Positions 22,744 through 36,000 of a stretch of DNA of 64,000 nt are shown here, one piece after another. Source of the DNA: Chionis minor (Eukaryota > Chordata > Aves > Charadriiformes > Chionididae). Each line of letters starts with the position of its first letter. Position 1 is the first letter of the stretch. The stretch is taken from positions 1,196,182 through 1,260,181 of the forward strand of contig VZSF01001349.1 in assembly GCA_013398295.1 (NCBI GenBank), given 5' to 3'. A model generated the notes under the pieces. It saw only the letters and a list, made by a program, of their open reading frames with translations, was not told the DNA's origin and ran no database searches. A program made the position numbers and the translations under genes.

Positions 22744-25357
22744 TTAGTTTAACAAATGCAATTTCAAGTTGGGATTTTTTTCCGTTTGAGGATACGGAAC
22801 GCTTGAAAAAAAAGAGTAAACAACTTTTTTTTATATACAGGTTTTTTGTAGGGCTGAACTCCCTGTTATATCCCCCTGCCAAGAGTTATGAAATTAAACA
22901 TTTTTATTGTTTTTTCTGTTGCCCAGGTTCTGTGGCTTTTGAACTAGTCATTTCTCCTTATCTTCTGGTGACTTTTTCATGATTGTAAAAGTACTGGATT
23001 GTTGAGCAGTAGACTTTTAACTTCTCAAGCACAACAGAAATGAGCTGTAATGATTCAAATTTGAAGTCTAAAAGAAATCACAATTAACAGTGCTTATATT
23101 AAATATGTGTATAATTTCAAAATGACACTTCTTTAGGTTGAGATTCTACCTCAAAATGAAGTGAACGCAATAGGCAAGAAAGGCATTTAAAACAATAGAT
23201 GAAAAAGACTCTTATTAAAATTTTCAAAGTTTCAATGTAACTCTTATCAGAGTCCTTTTCTCTTCAACAGCTTTCCTGAGCACATCGTCACATCCTTTGT
23301 ATTTGATAAGTAGTATTACACATTTCCTTAGAACCTACGTATATGTTGGAAATTCATGGCAAGATCTACATTTTTTGTCGGTGAATCAATGTCACCATGA
23401 TTAGGAGATGATAGTTTGCAATTTTTATATTGAATAAAAATATGTTTTGTTGCCTTCAAAGTTTAACGGCAGCTGCTTCTTATAGTTGTACTGTCATTTG
23501 CCTTGATGTTACTGTCATCATTACAAGAAGAGTTGAGTGCATAATCTGTATTTCTTGCTATAGTAGACAAATTTGCAAAAGACTTTTATCGTAGGTGGGC
23601 TTTTTTTTTTTTTACCTTCATCCTACCTTACTTTTATTTGTTACTTCCAATGTCAATTCCAGTCAGTTCAAAGCATGTTTTGATGCAATCTAATTGATGC
23701 TTGAACACAGGCAGTCAGACATAGAGGTTGGGTTTTTTTTTTTTTTGGTATCATCTTGTACCCTTAAAAAATACTGAAGGAAGGCGTTTGATCTGCTTGG
23801 CTGCTTTAGCTTAGAGTTCTTCCTTCCAGGAGAACCGTGCTTCACTTTGTCTTCAGTGTTCTTTGACAGTGTATCAAAAAAACCCCACTATTCAGAATTC
23901 ATAGATTGATCCTATATATATATATATATATATTCTTTTCTTCCAAAAAGAAGTGTTGTGTTTCATTGAAATACTTTGAATGGTGATGAGCTTGTTTATT
24001 TTGTTGCACAAAAGGAACCTTTGTAGCCTAGATTGCTTCTCATATGCTAGCCTAAACTACCTTTGAACTGAAACAGTCAAATGTTAGGCATATCTTATCC
24101 ATTAGCAATTTATTTGACAGGTTTTTAGTCTTTCTTAAATTCAATATCACGTGTATTTCTTCGAGCTGACTTCTTGTAGGCTGAGAAACTGTTTCCTCCG
24201 AGGGTTGGTATTACATTGCTAATCGTGACCGAGAACAAGTGACCTTTGTAATCTCACTTCTAAGAATGCCTCTGTCTGAACTGCTCAAATAATTCCAGTG
24301 GCTTCACGTTATTTACTGACTTTAGATATGTGAATACGTGGGGTTTCCCTGGGATAAAGTAGTAAGAGTGTATTGTGTGCCCTCCATCGTTTTTTCATGT
24401 ACCTTACGCGCATTTCCAGCTACTGAGACAGGGTGAAGACATGACATCTGTTTAGGGTTTGTCTGAAAAATTTGGAATGGTTTGTTTTATCTGAAAATGG
24501 GTCCCCCCTCTGATGCTGCTTCCTGTCGAGATTCGAGTGACTCTTGTCTTCCAAAATAAGCTTGATTAAATATTATTTAACAACTAAAGCTTTTGCAAAG
24601 TGTTGCTGTTGTTTGGTTGTAAGTGGTATTTTGGATATTTTAAGAAGTGAGCTCTATAATTTGTTTTAATATTCTCTCCAAAGATTTCTAAGGGTAAATC
24701 TGCAAAAACAGTTTTTATACTTCTAGGCCATAACGTCTAGCTGAAAGAAACATGTGTCTTAATTTCAAAAGAATGGAATTAATAAAACATTTTTAAAACA
24801 AAATATAACTAATCAAAATAATTAGAATGTACAATAGCAAAGTGCGGTTCTTCAGTGATACATATTAGCTAGAAAAAGAATAATCATGTTTTTTCTGAAA
24901 CTAACTGGCAAAAACCAACCGCACTCATGTTTTATTAAAAGCCACTTTCATTGCACTGGCTATTTTGTCTAAAGCGTAATTTATATTTCCATCTGCAAGT
25001 ACTTACTTATAAAATTCTGTAGATAACTTCCAGTTGTCAGTACTTTTATACTATAAACTTTTTCTCGGTATATGCTGAAAAATTGATTGTCGATTAAACA
25101 TGCTTTAAATATCTGTCTTTGTTAACTTACGAGATTGTAGCACAATGTGTTAATGAGATTTGCTGAATTATTTTCTGCCAACTTACTTTATTTTGGCATT
25201 CCCTCTATGCCCTTTTACAACTAGAGTTCTTTGCATTTCTAGTATATTGGTTATTTATAGTTCCAGCCACAGCACAGCCTCCAGTTAATGGGTGAAGTAC
25301 ATAAATACGAGTTCTAAATCAGAAATATAAAATGGCAAAGCTGGGCCCAGTCTTGAT
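22744..25357. other. AT-rich non-coding DNA with TA microsatellite
   Basis: No gene seen. T runs occur near 23600 and 23735. A TA microsatellite lies at 23913-23933. The rest is AT-rich sequence without splice-flanked open segments that I could support. Confidence 0.75.
23913..23933. repeat. (TA)n microsatellite, 21 bases
   Basis: Uninterrupted TA alternation, likely polymorphic between individuals. Confidence 0.95.
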
Positions 25358-25696
25358 CTACACTGGATTTATCTCCATTTTGCAACAGTTGACCTGAATA
25401 AGCCCAACTGAGCTCACCTTCTGTGAGGTTTTGGCAGAGATGAGTTTTCTGTCTCCTCTGATGTAGTAATAGCTTGGGAAGTCCCCACATTCCTGGGGTA
25501 TGACACTATCGTGTATAATTTTAGTTTGGGACTGGAATCTAGATTGTTGTAGGACATTTAGATGATTCCAGGGGTGTTGGTAGTGAGGCAAGCTAAACCA
25601 TCTGTCACAATCTTCATCCCTTGCAGAGAGCACAAATATTGAGGGTCTCACCTGAAATCCATTAGGCGTGATCAGGATGCTTACCTTAGATGGCAC
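25358..25696 (-). other. 112-codon minus-strand open frame with internal donor-like sites
   Basis: The frame overlaps the downstream side of the exon candidate at 25685-25731, in a different phase. It contains two near-consensus donors (TTTCAG/GTGAGA and CACAGAAG/GTGAGC), as exons ending inside it would. The peptide is mixed and soluble, for example VLSARDEDCDRWFSLPHYQH, with no recognised motif. Part of this block could be a true exon or a decayed mobile element. Length alone is not significant. Confidence 0.18.
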
Positions 25697-25731
25697 CTTT
25701 CTTCCCTAGTCTCTGCATTTCTCCTGAGAGG
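25685..25731 (-). other. Candidate minus-strand exon, 47 nt, very strong acceptor
   Basis: Read on the minus strand, a long C/T-rich tract (the complement of the purine-rich 25732-25757) ends in CCCAG, and 47 bases later comes a near-consensus AAG/GTAAGC donor. One frame is open throughout (PLRRNAETREERCHL); the other two hit stops. The acceptor is among the strongest in the window, but its pyrimidine tract is continuous with the T/A simple run at 25761-25779, so it may be strong only because of low complexity. Confidence 0.25.
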
Positions 25732-25760
25732 CTGGGAGAGGAAGAAGAGGAAGCGCTTTC

Positions 25761-25779
25761 TTTTTTTTTTTTTTTTTTT
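25761..25779. repeat. T19 homopolymer run
   Basis: Nineteen consecutive T on the plus strand, next to a GA-rich segment. Length may be unreliable in the assembly. Confidence 0.95.
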
Positions 25780-27624
25780 GCTCTTATTGGAGTTTCTGTC
25801 CGGCAGATGTTGCTCCCTTTATTTTCCAAAATTTTTTTCCTCAGGTAATTCACCAAACAGATTCAAGATGAGGCTGTTAAATCAAGACACTTCCAGACGT
25901 TCATTTCTGAAATTAAGACAAGATTTTAACTCCTTCATCCAGAAACAACTTGCAAAGTAGGCTTATTGAGGCATGAATATTAACATGAAAATGCTTCCAA
26001 AAAAGTCTTATGCTGTTACATCGCTACTGGAGGTTTTTAAAGCCGGTGCCTTAGAGCACCACTGATTCTTATTTAGGTAGCAGGACAGATTGGGTGAACT
26101 TACAGAGACCTTTGAAGTTCCTGTTTTCTGCAAAAATGCATAGAGGGATTATCTAGACCCAGAGTATGTTGCAGGAACGTAGTATGATCATACATAATCC
26201 CCCATGAACAGGGGAGGGATTAGGCGAATAAATTTATTTAAGCATGGAAAGCAAGAGACTGATGGTTACTGTTATACGTTAAAAAGTGTGCGATGGTGAT
26301 ATCTACCATAAAAAGGGAGATGTCTTTCTACGTAGGCTCTATATGACAAACTGTACCCTTGTAGACAGTATTAAGATTACATTTAACACATACCTTTTGT
26401 ACAAAAATTTATTACTGCTATGTATTCTTTACATGAGCGGTTCTTTCAAGTGATGTTCCAGTAATGTAAATTGCTTACGTTGCGAAACAGGTAACTGAAA
26501 AGTGCGAATTTATTTACAAAAATAGATTTATGAAAATAAATTTTTAAATGCTTTCAAAAGCACAAGATCAAATAATCACAAATGCAGCAGTATCTGTTCA
26601 GCAGAATCCTTTTGTGTAGATCACTGCTGCCCAGAAGGGAATAACTTGCCATGTGCAGCTTCTGTGTGTGATTTTGGGTAAAGACTGGCATGGAAGCATC
26701 CCTTAAAAGATTGAGGGCCTCGGGATCTTGAGAAGCTTGACAGATTCATGTTTGCTGTTCACAAATATTGCTGAAAACAGTTGTGATCTAATTATTAACC
26801 TGGCACACTTCTTAGTGAAGTGCTAACATGGATGTTTGTGAGTCATGTAATGAACCATGTAACATGACATAAAGAGATTTTTTTTCACTTGTGTCTAGAG
26901 AAATACCACAGATTCTAAAAACTGAAATATAATAAGGGTTTTTCAAGTGCCCTGTCACCCATTGGAGAATGAGGGAGAAGAAAAGCCATCTTCTCGCTCA
27001 AGTTGTTTTGCAAATCTTAGCTTAAAAGAGAAGGCATAATAATGAATTCTCTGACTGTAGGACAAGCGTTCGGTTTTGTCACATTGAAGTTTTCTGGATT
27101 CACAGTTACTGCTCTTTCTTTTCCTTTTTTTTTCCTCTCTCTCTGAAGAACCTCTAAGAATCTGCATTCTGTGAAGTGCCAAGTCATTTCTTGTTGCAAA
27201 TTCTACATACTGAAAGTTTCGAGTTTGTTGTATTTATACATACTTAGCGTGGAGTTCTGTAATTTGGATAAGGTTTCTTCGCATTTTGGTGAAACAGGTA
27301 TTTGCTTCCAATACTAGTAGTATAGCAGGAAAAAAATTCACTGTTTGTTCCCAGTTTTGTTTGTCAGTGGTCAGACGGGTATAAATTTTTTTATGTTTAC
27401 TTGCACTGAAATTTTTTTGCCCAGCATAGTATCCTCATGTTTTTTAGTCATGCAGGTATTATGTCATGTAGGGAGAATGAATGGGTGGAAAAATTCTTAG
27501 ATTTATTCTGAAGAAACAAGGCTTGTGCGATTTCACTGGTGATAAATATTCTTAGTTCTTTCTCCCTCTGTCTTGCTCCTAAATCTGACAGGATTAAAGA
27601 TTACAACGATACTGGTTAGTAAAA
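25780..27624. other. AT-rich non-coding DNA
   Basis: No gene seen. Short A and T runs only. The frames at 26955-27199 come from a GA-rich low-complexity segment. Confidence 0.75.
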
Positions 27625-27990
27625 ATTCGGAGGTTGGCACATTAGCAGCCCCGCGTAGGGGAAGGTGGGCGAACTGTGAGCTGCTTGCCATTTCTGAGCC
27701 TGCGAGCACTTGGGTCAGCCACGGGGCATTTCCCGGCCGACTCATCGGCACGCGGATCCCTTTTGGTTAAGGACGGTACCTGCCGCCACTCGCCCAGACA
27801 AATGAGTGACAGGCACGGGGCAGGATGCTGGCTGGGAGTGAGTGCTACAGAAAGGAAAGTAGTGAAAATCAGGCTACGGGTTTTGGCTGGAAGTAGCAGG
27901 AGTGGGGAAGGGACCAGCCAGCAGATGAGGATTCAAATTCAATCCGTCTCCGTGCTGAAGTGAGAAGTATCCTTCCGTGCCGGTATAAGG
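27625..27990. promoter_or_regulatory. CpG-island-like patch, possible promoter
   Basis: I count about 20 CpGs in roughly 360 bases, 14 of them in the first 170, in a window that is otherwise CpG-poor. GC is clearly higher than in the flanks. Vertebrate CpG islands of this kind usually mark promoters or enhancers that escape methylation. Open frames on both strands (plus 27676-27963 and 27573-27770, minus 27533-27751) follow from the low stop frequency of GC-rich DNA and are not taken as genes. There is no convincing TATA box and no recognised first exon; an intronic CpG island or a lncRNA promoter is as likely as a coding promoter. Confidence 0.4.
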
Positions 27991-30900
27991 ATGACATACT
28001 GCAGACTGGCAGTATTCATAGTGAGGTCACACTCAGAACAAGGGGGGTTTAGCTGGCTAAGACGGGGCTGAATGTTCCCTTAATTTCTCTAGTATCATGT
28101 GACCTTTTGGATGCTAAGAAGCTAGCTTTCCATTCCTTGTCCCTCCATCGACTCTGGTATATCAGAAGCCTTTCTAAGGGGAATAATAGTATCTCAGATC
28201 ATACCACTGCTTTGAGTTCGTTAGCTGTACAGAAGTAGTTGTTTCAGGTCTTCATATGCAGCTGTATCGTGGTTAGTTGCAGAAAAATAGTTTGGGGGAA
28301 CAGCATATACTATTGGGTAGCCTTTCTTCAGGGAAAAAGTAGCCTGTTCTGTGTGCAGACACATTCTTTTGCATTAAGTGACTACAGGTACTCACACAAT
28401 GAATAATTCTCCCTATTAGGGCGGAGGAACTCAAAGGGGTATAGAATCTAATTTTACCTAATGAGAAAACATAAACCTGAATGAGCAACTGGAGGGAAAA
28501 AAAAAATCTGTTTTGAGAAGGGCACTGCGTGTATGCTTTTGATACTCTGTCAAATGACATTTTTCTTGGTTTCATCTCTGCATTTTTACGGATACGGTTT
28601 AGCTGGTGGGCTGTTCATTTGTACCATGAAACAGCTTATAAACTAGCTTTTAATTTTATTGCCTTAAATGAGCTGGGTTTCAAACTCTGCAGATAATTAG
28701 ATGATTACTGGAAAAACAGGGTGTTTCTTTTCTGAGTTTTTAGTCACTTTTAAGATGTGCGGTGTGTACTCGGATGTAAACATGTATCAATGTAGAAGTG
28801 CGGCTGCACTTTGTAGGCATTGTACATTTAAAAAAGAAAAAATCTTTAAGTGGCTTTGAACCACTGTCCCTGTTTGGTTTACTCCAGCTCATCATGGGAC
28901 CAGTATTTCTTCCCAAGAAGTAAGATAATTTTAGAACCTATTTTCCTTTCACAATGGGAAATCAAAAGTTGTTTAGCACAGGTGTTTCTATGGTTTTGAT
29001 GGAGGGGAGAAACAGCCTTGAAAATGGTACTTCCATCTGCTTACAATATAGCTTTGGGATATAATATGTAACAGTAAAATTGCCTTGCTTAAGCTGTTAA
29101 AAAACGTTGGGGTTTTTTTCGGATATTACTGGTGCTCCTTTGTTCACATATGTGTATATATGTGTTTCTGGATTCACAAAGGAGAACTTTTCCTACCCAA
29201 ACCCTGTGTTGTAAAAATAACTGTATAATTAATAGAAAGCTGGTGGAAATTTTAGAAAAGCTGTCTCCCATGATAAACCTCAGCAAAGACAAGGCTCCGT
29301 AAGATGAGTATGGATCAGATAAACGTGTTTTAAAAGTTGTCTAAGTGTTATAGTTTTTCTTAAGGAAGCTGCACCTTACTTTTTTTAAGAATACAACTGT
29401 CAAGCAAGAGTGCTTTTGCAAATGCATATCATCTACATCAATATTTATGTTATGAAGATACAGAAATGCATAATGCTAACATGGACGCGAACCTTTTGTG
29501 TGAGTAAAAAAAAGAAAAAAGGAAGAAACAAATTTTCATTATGTTGGTTTGCTCTAAGTACTGTAGAATTTAGTAAGTATTTCTGTGGAATTATTAAACT
29601 GACTTAATGAATTCCATGGCATGAATTAGGTTATGTGTACTTGCAAATAATGACTGTAGAATGGGTCTGTTTTCTCTCTGCCTGCATCTACAGGTACAAA
29701 GTGAAGTATATCCTCTTCTGAATCCTTTTGTTGGAGCAGCTCTGTCCTGGTCAGATTGCGTACACCTGTATTTTACTTTTGATTTGAGATCATGCAAAAT
29801 TTAAAAGATCATTAAACGTGCAGGTTAATGCAAGCTGGAAGTTTTTCTTTATGAAGCTGGTGACTTCCTCCTACCACGTAGGAACTCTCAAGCATGCTTT
29901 TTTCTGGGTACTTGAAGGCAATAAGTAAACGAATTGATTGTCATATTAATGGCATGGTTGTGGTATTAATGGCACTTATACAAGTCTCTCAAAAGCCTAA
30001 ACTTAACGTCTAAAATCCAGTTTAAAAAATTTGTCTTTCCAACAGCAATGTTTGGTTTTGATCCCCCTCCCCCCAGGGATATCGGATGCGGGATGGGACT
30101 GACAGAATTCTGAGGAGTATCGCTCCAGCCTGACATTTCTGCAAACATACTTGTATGGCCTGTTGCAATCAAAGTGAATTCTGGTTACAGGTCAGTTCCA
30201 GTGTATTTCCAGCTTGTGAAAAGTGGATTTCCTGATACCAGCTAGATCATGTGCTTTGTGCTGCAGCAGGATTACACATGTGCTGCTGTGAAATGTGAAA
30301 TCAGAGCAGAGCTAGACCTCCCCTGAGAAACACAGGCTATAAATTGTAAAACCTTTAAATGAAGGGCTAGAAGAAAAAGGCTTGCCTTAGGTTAGGGTTA
30401 ATTGGTTTTGGTACAAAGAGTTTCATGTCCATAACTTACTGTCTGCCTATCTATCCTCTTCCTGATTTCTCTAATGTTGTTTTGCTTTGGGGCAAGTTTG
30501 TATTTGTTTTTCCTGACAATGATATGGTTGAAGTTGAACTGTTCTTCAACTGCTATGAACTTGAACTTATTTACACAATATTTATCAGATCTTTGCCTTG
30601 GATGCAGATTCAGTTTTTTCTAAAAAGTTTATTTTCTGAATTAAATTTCTTCCTCTCTCCTAATTTTTTTCTGCTTCACGGAATGGTGCTTTCTCCTTTC
30701 ACGTTACCAAGTCACCTTGATTCATGAATTTCTTGCAAAGTGCAAGTACTGCAAATCTTACTGACATAAACCTTAAAATGACAGAAAATTACCTGAAAAA
30801 TAGCGGTTCACCCAAATATTGGTTAACACAAATAACTTTTAGGGTCAGATCTGCTGGTAGTGTAACTCAGGACAGCTCTGTTTTCTTCAGTGTGGTAATA

Positions 30901-32659
30901 CTTGACGATTGACTCTAAAGTCTAGTTGGGTTAATTCTTTCCATGAACCCAAGAAACCTAGAAGTGTTTTTCAATCTAAAGCATTCAACCAGTCTGAAAC
31001 AAACAAATGAACAAATACCTTCTTTTTTTTTCCTTAAAACTTCAGTTGCCTTGGCAAATCTCTGCCCTCTGACAGGTCCACTTAAAAGCAATTCAAGCTT
31101 GTTGAGAAACGCGAGCTCTTCTGCGTAAATTAGCAGGCTGTCCCACAACGTTTAGATGAAACGATGCCAAAAGAGGTCAGATCTCTCCCAGTACTGTACT
31201 GACAGTCCAATTACTTTTTAGAAAAGCACCAAAACGTAATATTTGAGAAATGTTACTGATAGGGCAGAAATCAGGTAAGTCGCCATTACTTTGTGCTGTG
31301 AGCCAGAATTATCTGTTATCATCCCTTGAAGTCAAAGTCTGTTTAATTTACACTGACTGAAATTGGCCCAACATATTAAAACTGCAACATCTTAAAAATG
31401 TAAAATGTTGCTGAACACAGCTCCATATACAATGAAAATATATTTGTAACTACCCTGGATCTGACACCTCACTTTTATTTCACTTTGAGGTGGTTTCTGA
31501 TCTCACGTCCACCTGTGTAGTCGCGGGAGTCACCTCTGCTTACTGCAGATGAGACCGAGACCAGAAGCAGGCCGTAAGTGGGCTGACAGCAAGGTGGGAA
31601 TAAAATGCAGCAGGCTAGAGTAGACTGGTTAAGAAGGCTAGAAAGCAGATGTATCACCTGTAGGAGGAAAATAGGTTTTTTGCTGCCCCGGAGAATTAGG
31701 ATCTTTCTTCATCTGCAACACAGGCTACATGGCCATGTCCATATGATCCTGTCAGATCGTTTTCAACGCTATATTCACAACCAAATTCATTGATTGTTCC
31801 CCAAGCTTTTATACATTCACTTTCTCTCTCAAGTGAGCCCAGATGACGAAAATTAGATGTGGATTTGTGGACTGACTTGAGTTTAAATGTCTGGTCGTAC
31901 AGGTAGTTTGAAGGCAATTAACTTGAACGAGATGAGGTGGTGCACTCAAGTTCTCATTTGGCATAACTAATGCTCACACTGTAGACTTAACCAGCAGTGC
32001 CACAGAATTACGCTATGATGCTAGACAAATCAATTTATGCTAATTTGTTGTTTAGGGTAAGCATCTTTCCATAGGATTTCACAGTGTGATCGAATGCTGA
32101 ATGTTGTTGTTGCTTAAAGCCTGTGGGTGGGCAGGGTGCTGTATAGTGCAAAGGAGTCAAGTCTTAGGGTTCCCAAAGGGGGCAGCTGGAATTACTGGAA
32201 GCTTTTGACCTTAGCTTTCTCTGCTGCAGTTCCTATCTTTAAAAGAGGCGTAATAATTCCTACGTATTTGAAACCATCATTACAAAAATAAATGCATGAA
32301 TGCTTAGGAAGAACTCAAAATACATTGCAGATGGTCATAGAAAAGCTGTTAAGAAATTAGCAGCTTACTTGTCAAGCAGGAATTACAGAATGCGTACTAA
32401 TAAAGCATCAGTTCCTGTGTTGAAAGAGGAGATAAAAAGGAGTCTAGGCTAACATTTCATTTGTTGATCCTCTTCCACTGTCCTGGGGGGGGGAAGCCAA
32501 AATAAATTTGAAACACTGAAACCAGTAAAGACTGTAGATATGGCTTAGATATTGAAGGTCTATTTTCAGCCTGCCAGAGATAATTCGTCTATCCTGTGCA
32601 TCAGTTCCCCACAGTCATTTCTGGTGGAGGCATCTTCCCCTCCTTTCAATGTTCCCTAG
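27991..32659. other. AT-rich non-coding DNA
   Basis: No supported gene. A CAG/GTAAGT donor at about 31275 follows an acceptor-like ttttag at about 31219-31222, but the 53-base segment between them has stops in all frames. The plus-strand frame at 30425-30727 is hydrophobic because the DNA is T-rich and carries no known motif. A short ttaggttagggtta at about 30387 is not a telomeric array. Confidence 0.7.
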
Positions 32660-32703
32660 GATCAAACGTAACGTTGCTTAGAGGACTTCCAAGCTGAGGC
32701 GAG
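32660..32703 (+). other. Candidate non-coding exon, 44 nt, strong splice pair
   Basis: A long pyrimidine-rich tract ending ttccctag (32659) and a consensus GAG/GTGAGT donor (32703/32704) bracket 44 bases with three CpGs. All frames contain a stop, so an internal coding role is excluded. It could be a 5' UTR or lncRNA exon. Immediately downstream (32704-33020) is a GC-elevated stretch with open frames on both strands. Confidence 0.28.
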
Positions 32704-33020
32704 GTGAGTAGCTGTGTCCACAGTTAATCCCTGCCCGTTTCTGTTAAAGGCCATGCTGAAAAGAAAGGCTGTGCCAACTGCTCTAAACTGGGCAAGGAGC
32801 TGCTGCCTGAGCTCTTGCCCAAGAGCTGATCTTCTGCATCTCCGCCATAAACCTGATGCTTGTAGGAAGCGCGTGGTTCACCATCAAACGCAGAATAAAG
32901 AGCTGAGGTGCGCAGTAGAGCTGGACAGGAAATCAGCCACAACCTACGGTCTTTCCTCGCCATGGGCAGGAAGTACGTAGCCTTCCCGTGTATGAGTGTT
33001 GGCTCTGGTGACATAATGTA
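32704..33020. other. GC-elevated stretch open on both strands
   Basis: A plus-strand frame (32714-32980) and a minus-strand frame (32724-33014) cover the same DNA. Both are about 90 codons. About ten CpGs are present. Simultaneous open frames on both strands usually reflect composition rather than coding. It may be an extension of the exon-like signal at 32660 or an old repeat remnant. Confidence 0.3.
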
Positions 33021-36000
33021 TGGGAAATAGGGATTTTCTTATTTTTTTACTTTGCTAATTTAGCTTAGATTTTTGTATGCAATATAACTTTAAAGATAGC
33101 AGGTCTGTTTGCCCAAAAGAAAAGGGCAAATTAAATTATGGAAGGAATAGAAAAAAGTTTTGAAAACTGCAGATACTCTGATTCCCTCTGGGTTGTTATT
33201 ACTGTAATGTCTGTATTCTTTCATATTTGCTGCAGCAGATTGGATTTATAAATACTCCCACTGTCTTTGATTGCAGTTAGATTGTTGTGTTGATTAGATG
33301 AATTTGGCAGGCATGCAGCAATAAGCAAAGTACAAGCTGAGCAATAAAATGGATAGCAGCATTTAATTTAAAAGATGTTTTTGAGTAAAATCAGTAAATT
33401 GAACTTACGTAATACACGTGGATTATGTGCTGTGTAATTTGAACCATGTTGGCAATAGGCAAATTTAAAAAAGTAATAACTTGTTGTAGATAATAGTAAC
33501 ATTACAAATTAAATTTATGTAGATGACAGTGTCTTGGAACTATTTCTAGGAAAGGATTTATTGTTTCTCTCAGATTACAAGTAGGGGAAACTGAGGCGTC
33601 AACTGCAGCATGAAATACGCGTAATGGCCACTTGATGAATCCAGCAGATGAGAAAGACCATGAATCTGAAGAATTTTGACTTTTTTACCTTTTGCTTTTA
33701 GCCTTATGTTTAGTGTCCAATTCAAATTGTAGAAATTGAGACTATTATGTTGTTAATTGAACGCTTAGTGGTAAAATCATTATTAAGACAGTTGCATTAT
33801 TACATTCTCTTGCTACGAATATGTTTCAATTCTAAGGTTTATTTTTGGTAGAGCGTTTACTGTGCTTATTACAGTGCAAGGGTTAAATGAGGACCTCAGT
33901 TTTACCCTGATGTCAATACAGTGAACTTCCTTTGACTCAGCCATACCGTTTCCAAAATGACCACCCTGTGTTTGCAGCACATGAGTGAAGGCTGCAGCTC
34001 TCCTGTGATCAAATTCTCTGTCATTAAAAGCGTTAGACATTTCATACCAACTGAGATGAGAATTAGGTCTTGTGCGTATATTATGCTATAAATTGCTCAT
34101 CTGTTCATCCTGGTTTTGGAAATGTTTGGGGAATCGCTGCTCTCTCGGAACACATGTCTGTCCACTTTACAGTTTGACGAGTCTTTTTTTGCTTAATTCT
34201 GGAAGGGATGTGCTGATACTGCCCTAGGCTGTGATTCTGTCTCCAACAGCAATCTCTGCTGGGGAAAAGGGCTTTAGTTAGTGTAACAATACTTAGAAAC
34301 TGTTAAATATTTAGGACAAGTTCTTTTAATGTGATACCAGGGGTTTTTGTGTTTCCTTTCTGGCAAACCCTTATTGGAGAGTTGATATAACAAACATGAG
34401 ACAGGCCGAAACACCAGAGTGTGAAGAGATGGCAGAGGAAGTAAAAAGGTGTCTCCAATTTGTCATCAAAACAGATTGCACACACAGGGAAGGGGAAGGG
34501 AAAGGGGCAGGATGTCAGTCTTCCAGAACCATTATCAGCTACTATTCCACAGTCTCTTTTTCTGCTACATATTGGTCTTGCATAGGGTGACCTCAAAACT
34601 AAGGAAATGGTGGGGTAGTTGATGACGTCTTTATTACACCTTGCTTTCCACTTCAGTTTTAGCATTTTGCAAGTCTGCAAAAGCTTGTGAAGGCCAAATT
34701 AAATTTAGAATAAAAGTAATTTTGCACCAAAACCATGTTATCTCTTCACGTGTGAGATGTTTTACAAACAACTGTTGGAAATATTAAAACATAACACTGT
34801 TAAAGCGAACGGAACCTAAAAACATCATATCAAACATCAAACATTTGTGTAGTGGTTTCCATTTGCAGTCTGTCTGATCTAGGTATTGATTGCTGTGGTG
34901 GTGACTGAAGCGGGAGCTGCCAGATCTGTAAACGTCCATATCTCTCAGTGGAGAATTAACTTGAATTAGATTCACATCCTCTGGGGATTTGACATGCAAC
35001 ACGCATCAAATGATAGGTTGAAATTGTCTGATAAAACCTCCCATTTTGAAAATGATAGACTCACACAGTGCAAGTTTGAGCAAATGAAAAATCTGAAGAA
35101 CTTGAGGTTATGGTGCAGTTAAGTACTTTTCCTCGTGTTGTCATTGTATTAGGGAGGATTTTAACCATCAGCTCTAGCAAGCCTGAGTACAAGCATCCAG
35201 CATCAAAATATACAATTTCAAGCTCTTGATATCATCTGCCATGAGAATTAATTTCACTTAGAAATCGGTATTTTCTTATTAGTAACTGGAAATTTTATTA
35301 TATAGAAATGTCCAGTTAGTTCTCAGACGTTTAATAATTAAGTGGAGCTGTGCTAACTTGGAATGTGAGAGAGACGTGCACTTCTTGGAGCAGGAGCCAA
35401 AGCCTGTTAAAGTAAGTGGAAATGTTCCTGTTTATGTAAACGGACTTTGGATCAGAGCCTGCACAATCACCTGAGAAGCAATTTGCTGTGTGGCTTTTTC
35501 TCTGTGTACTGAGAAGCCTGTTAAAAATGCAGCATGTCGTGTGCTCAGCTGGCTACGTGACTGCATGGAGGGGATGCTTATAAGCTTTGCGGTTTTGTGT
35601 TCAGGGCCCATTATTTTAAGTCATGTTTTAGTTATAAAGGAATGTGCAATAACTTTGTCTGTTTTGGGGGGAATAGACACTACTTCCAGTGTTTAAAATA
35701 CCATCTGATGGGATTAGAACTCTGTGAAGTGCACTACCATAAAAGTGATCATTAATTTCTGAGCTGATGCTCGATTACTAAGGCATTAAAGTGCACATTC
35801 TTAAATTGCTGTTTAAAATTACACTTTATAAATCATCAGACTATCTTGATAAAATTGCTCTAACTAGCACTTCAGAGAAGCATCAATTAGCTCATTTTGT
35901 GACACCTTTACATAACCTTTGATTCGCACACTCGTGGAGTAGTATATATTGCACGTATTTCACAAATACTTCCCCTTAAATGAATGTGTATGTTCGCGTA

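Noticed and set aside
30387..30401. ttaggttagggtta, resembling telomeric repeats
   Set aside because: Fewer than two units; no array.
31223..31275. Exon-like segment between ttttag and CAG/GTAAGT
   Set aside because: Stops in all three frames and a weak acceptor tract; only the donor is good.
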